A DNA stretch of 6,642 nt, taken from the NCBI GenBank assembly GCA_052387115.1, contig JBQTJM010000431.1:1-6642 (forward strand). Reading direction: 5' to 3'. The translations under genes and the position numbers were made by a program. The notes beneath the pieces are model-generated. The model searched no databases. It was not told the DNA's origin and worked only from the letters and a program-made list of their open reading frames with translations. Below are positions 5,042 through 6,642 of the stretch, piece by piece. This DNA is from JACCXJ01 sp052387115 (GTDB taxonomy: Bacteria > Pseudomonadota > Gammaproteobacteria > JACCXJ01). Within the stretch, counting starts at the first letter, position 1, and each line of letters starts with the position of its first letter.

Positions 5042-6193
5042 ATGAAACCCAGAAGATTTCCTAGATTTCTTTCGTTCATCACGGCGGCAGCCGCGTTGGT
5101 CTTGGTATCGGCCGAAGCCCTCGCCACGGGGTCCAACCCGCCCCCGCGCGGTACGGTGTACGTCATGAGCAATGCCACCGACGGCAACGCCGTCCTGGCA
5201 TTCAACCGCAGGGCCGACGGCAGGCTCGACCCCGCGGGCGCGTTCCCCACCCGTGGTTTCGGCACCGGCGGGGCGCTCGGGAACCAGGGCAGCCTGGTCC
5301 TGCACCCCAACCAGGACTTCCTGTTTGCCGCGAACGCCGGGAGCAGTCAGATCACGGTCTTCGAAGTGCTCGACGGCGGGCTGCAGTTGCGGTTCGTCGT
5401 TCAAGCAATCGGTCTGGGCGTTGGGGCGGTGCGGCCCATCAGCATCGCCGTCCACGACCGCTTGCTCTATGTCTTGAACGAGGGGGTGGGGGCGGGACCG
5501 GACAACATCGTCGGTTTCGAGATCGGCCCCGATGGCTTCATCGCCCCATTGGGCAGCACGGCTCCCCTGAGCGCAGCGCAGACCGATCCGGCGCAGATCG
5601 AGTTCAGCCCGGATGGCAAGTTTCTGGTCGTGACGGAGAAGGCCACGGACATCATCGATATCTTCGGCCTCGATGAGGGCGGCCGGATCGTTTCGGCTCA
5701 AACCGCGCCATCCGCGGGCCGGACGCCCTTCGGCTTTGCCTTCGGGAAGCGTAATCAACTGTTCGTCTCGGAAGCCGCGGCGGGTGCGCCGGGTGGCGGC
5801 AGCGTGTCCTCCTACGAGCTATCGCCGTCCGGTGACCTCGACGTGATCAGCGGCGCCGTACCGACCGCCGGAACCGCGACCTGCTGGGTGGTGACCTCCA
5901 ACGACGGGCGTTTCGCCTATGTCACCAACACCGGCAGCGAGACGCTGTCGGCCTTCAACATCGCCTTCGATGGCGGTCTTACGCTGCGCAATCCCGATGG
6001 CATCGCGGGCCGCACCGGGCAGGGCACCGCGCCCATCGATCTGGCCTTGAGCCCCGACCAGCGCAACCTCTACGCCCTGGACAACACCCGGAGCCGCATC
6101 ACGGTGTTCCGGGTCGCGACCCGCGGCGGTCTCAACCGGTTGCAGTTCGTGGACGGGCTGCCGCGCGGCGCCAACGGCATCGCGGTGCGCTGA
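5042..6193 (+). CDS. Exported beta-propeller lactonase-family protein
   Basis: A 383-residue protein with a Sec-type signal peptide: basic MKPRRFPR, hydrophobic core LSFITAAAALVLV, and a likely cleavage after ALA at residue 28, so it should be periplasmic. The mature part has about seven repeats of a beta-propeller pattern. Each carries a strand like YVMSN, FLFAAN, LLYVLN, LVVTE, FAYVTN or LYALD, followed by a V-x-x-F strand and a DGGL turn (AVLAFNRRADGRL, QITVFEVLDGGL, LSAFNIAFDGGL). The SPDGKFL and SPDQRNLY segments are also typical of the lactonase/YncE-like propeller group. Cytoplasmic relatives include E. coli 6-phosphogluconolactonase; an exported form is unlikely to serve the pentose phosphate pathway, and its substrate or binding role is unknown. 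It has its own ribosome site, lies divergent from DUF4242, and ends in tandem hairpins. Confidence 0.88.
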   Translation: MKPRRFPRFLSFITAAAALVLVSAEALATGSNPPPRGTVYVMSNATDGNAVLAFNRRADGRLDPAGAFPTRGFGTGGALGNQGSLVLHPNQDFLFAANAGSSQITVFEVLDGGLQLRFVVQAIGLGVGAVRPISIAVHDRLLYVLNEGVGAGPDNIVGFEIGPDGFIAPLGSTAPLSAAQTDPAQIEFSPDGKFLVVTEKATDIIDIFGLDEGGRIVSAQTAPSAGRTPFGFAFGKRNQLFVSEAAAGAPGGGSVSSYELSPSGDLDVISGAVPTAGTATCWVVTSNDGRFAYVTNTGSETLSAFNIAFDGGLTLRNPDGIAGRTGQGTAPIDLALSPDQRNLYALDNTRSRITVFRVATRGGLNRLQFVDGLPRGANGIAVR

Positions 6194-6216
6194 GGGACGC
6201 GCTCGGGCGCGCCCTC
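6192..6216 (+). terminator. Hairpin overlapping the lactonase stop codon
   Basis: GAGGG (6192-6196), one bulged A, and CGCGC (6198-6202) pair with GCGCG (6207-6211) and CCCTC (6212-6216) around a TCGG tetraloop. This makes a 10-bp stem that begins in the TGA stop. No T-run follows; it may protect the 3' end or aid termination together with the next hairpin. Confidence 0.4.
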
Positions 6217-6230
6217 CGTATGAACCGCGT

Positions 6231-6260
6231 CCGGGCGGGCCGCGGCCCGCCCGGGCTTTC
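6231..6260 (+). terminator. Perfect GC palindrome, likely terminator
   Basis: Bases 6231-6254 form a perfect 24-bp palindrome made only of G and C (half site CCGGGCGGGCCG), followed by GCTTTC. As RNA it would form a very stable stem with a minimal loop, 38 nt after the lactonase stop. The T-run is short (TTT), so it is a suboptimal intrinsic terminator. Being symmetric, it could also act on transcripts arriving from ugd on the other strand. Confidence 0.5.
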
Positions 6261-6279
6261 AGGCGAGTTGCGTACCGTC

Positions 6280-6305
6280 CCGGCACGAGGCGCTGGACGT
6301 GCCGG
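6280..6305. terminator. Hairpin downstream of ugd
   Basis: CCGGCACG (6280-6287) and CGTGCCGG (6298-6305) form an 8-bp stem with a 10-nt loop, about 48 bp beyond the ugd stop on the - strand. No T-run follows on either side. The rest of the gap 6261-6352 shows nothing recognisable. Confidence 0.3.
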
Positions 6306-6352
6306 CCGTTGCGGTGACAGGTGGCTCAATCCAACTACCGCCGTGGGCGCGG

Positions 6353-6642
6353 CTAGCGCCCGACGCCGACGTATGTGAACCCGCGGGCACTCATGTGCTC
6401 GGGTTCGTAGACGTTGCGTAGATCGCAGAACACCCGCCCCTTCATGCGCGCCATCACCTGGTCGAGGTCGAGACCGCGATAGGCGTTCCATTCGGTCATC
6501 AACACCACCGCGTCGGCCCCGTCGAAGGTGTCGTAGACGCGGTCGCAGTAGACCACCGATGCCGGCAGGTGCTTGCGGGCCTCCTTCATCCCCTGGGGGT
6601 CGTGGGCACGCACGATGGCACCCTTCTCGATCAGGGTCGGGA
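6353..6642 (-). CDS. ugd: UDP-glucose 6-dehydrogenase, C-terminal part
   Basis: The last 95 complete codons of a nucleotide-sugar dehydrogenase, running off the right edge of the window; the frame is open to base 6640 (PTLIEKGAIVRAHDPQGM). The window holds only the C-terminal UDP-binding domain. Family sequence is seen in AHDPQGMKEARKHLP, VYDTFDGADAVVLMTEWNAY, VFCDLRNVYEPEHM and the closing GFTYVGVGR. The pattern TEWN...LD...D-x-RN-x-Y fits UDP-glucose 6-dehydrogenase, which oxidises UDP-glucose to UDP-glucuronate for polysaccharide or lipid decoration. The NAD-binding domain and catalytic cysteine lie outside. A GDP-mannose-type dehydrogenase is the main alternative, but the TEWN segment favours Ugd. 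It converges on the lactonase gene, with hairpins between the two. Confidence 0.9.
   Translation of the reverse strand, partial: PTLIEKGAIVRAHDPQGMKEARKHLPASVVYCDRVYDTFDGADAVVLMTEWNAYRGLDLDQVMARMKGRVFCDLRNVYEPEHMSARGFTYVGVGR

Noticed and set aside
4781..5758. A 325-codon open frame on the - strand opposite the lactonase gene
   Set aside because: Low-complexity Arg/Ala/Gly-rich product with no recognisable domain. The + strand frame has a ribosome site, signal peptide and propeller repeats.

Overview
The window is GC-rich DNA with dense gene packing and long non-coding reading frames opposite real genes. Protein families and gene content suggest a chromosomal region of a proteobacterium, perhaps a gammaproteobacterium. 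That assignment is inference from general resemblance, because no rRNA or other taxonomic marker is present. Both ends cut through genes: a transporter at the left and ugd at the right.

Left part (1-1350, + strand): the 3' part of an OFA-type (oxalate/formate antiporter-like) major facilitator transporter, followed by a 39-residue single-helix protein of the kind found next to OFA transporters, probably a small subunit. One base after its stop lies an imperfect inverted repeat of about 104 bp (1352-1455) that looks like a REP/MITE-type element. It carries a 12-bp tandem duplication in one arm. Beside it, on the - strand, is a decayed fragment of a glycerophosphodiester phosphodiesterase gene (about 1489-1650): a clear N-terminus, an in-frame TAG, and no 3' part.

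Centre (1639-3754, + strand): a PAS-PAS-AAA+-Fis sigma-54 activator, then a 90-residue STAS-domain protein. Between them is a sequence with the exact GG-N10-GC spacing of a -24/-12 sigma-54 promoter. The activator may therefore drive the neighbouring STAS gene, a testable local circuit. The STAS protein lacks the serine that is phosphorylated in SpoIIAA-type anti-anti-sigma factors.

Right part: a - strand pair made of a DUF4242 small protein and a Uma2/DUF820 PD-(D/E)XK nuclease-like protein (4712-3855), 9 bp apart and probably co-transcribed. Divergent from them is an exported beta-propeller lactonase-family protein (5042-6193, + strand). Their shared 329-bp intergenic region holds two tandem palindromes of the form TCCCAA-N4-TTGGGA, 18 bp centre to centre, which look like operators of an unidentified regulator. 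The lactonase gene ends in two GC-rich hairpins and converges on ugd (UDP-glucose 6-dehydrogenase, C-terminal part only). No CRISPR array, rRNA, tRNA or intact transposase was seen. The window looks like ordinary chromosome with several regulatory and degenerate features worth checking, and I do not see a clear defence or biosynthetic island.
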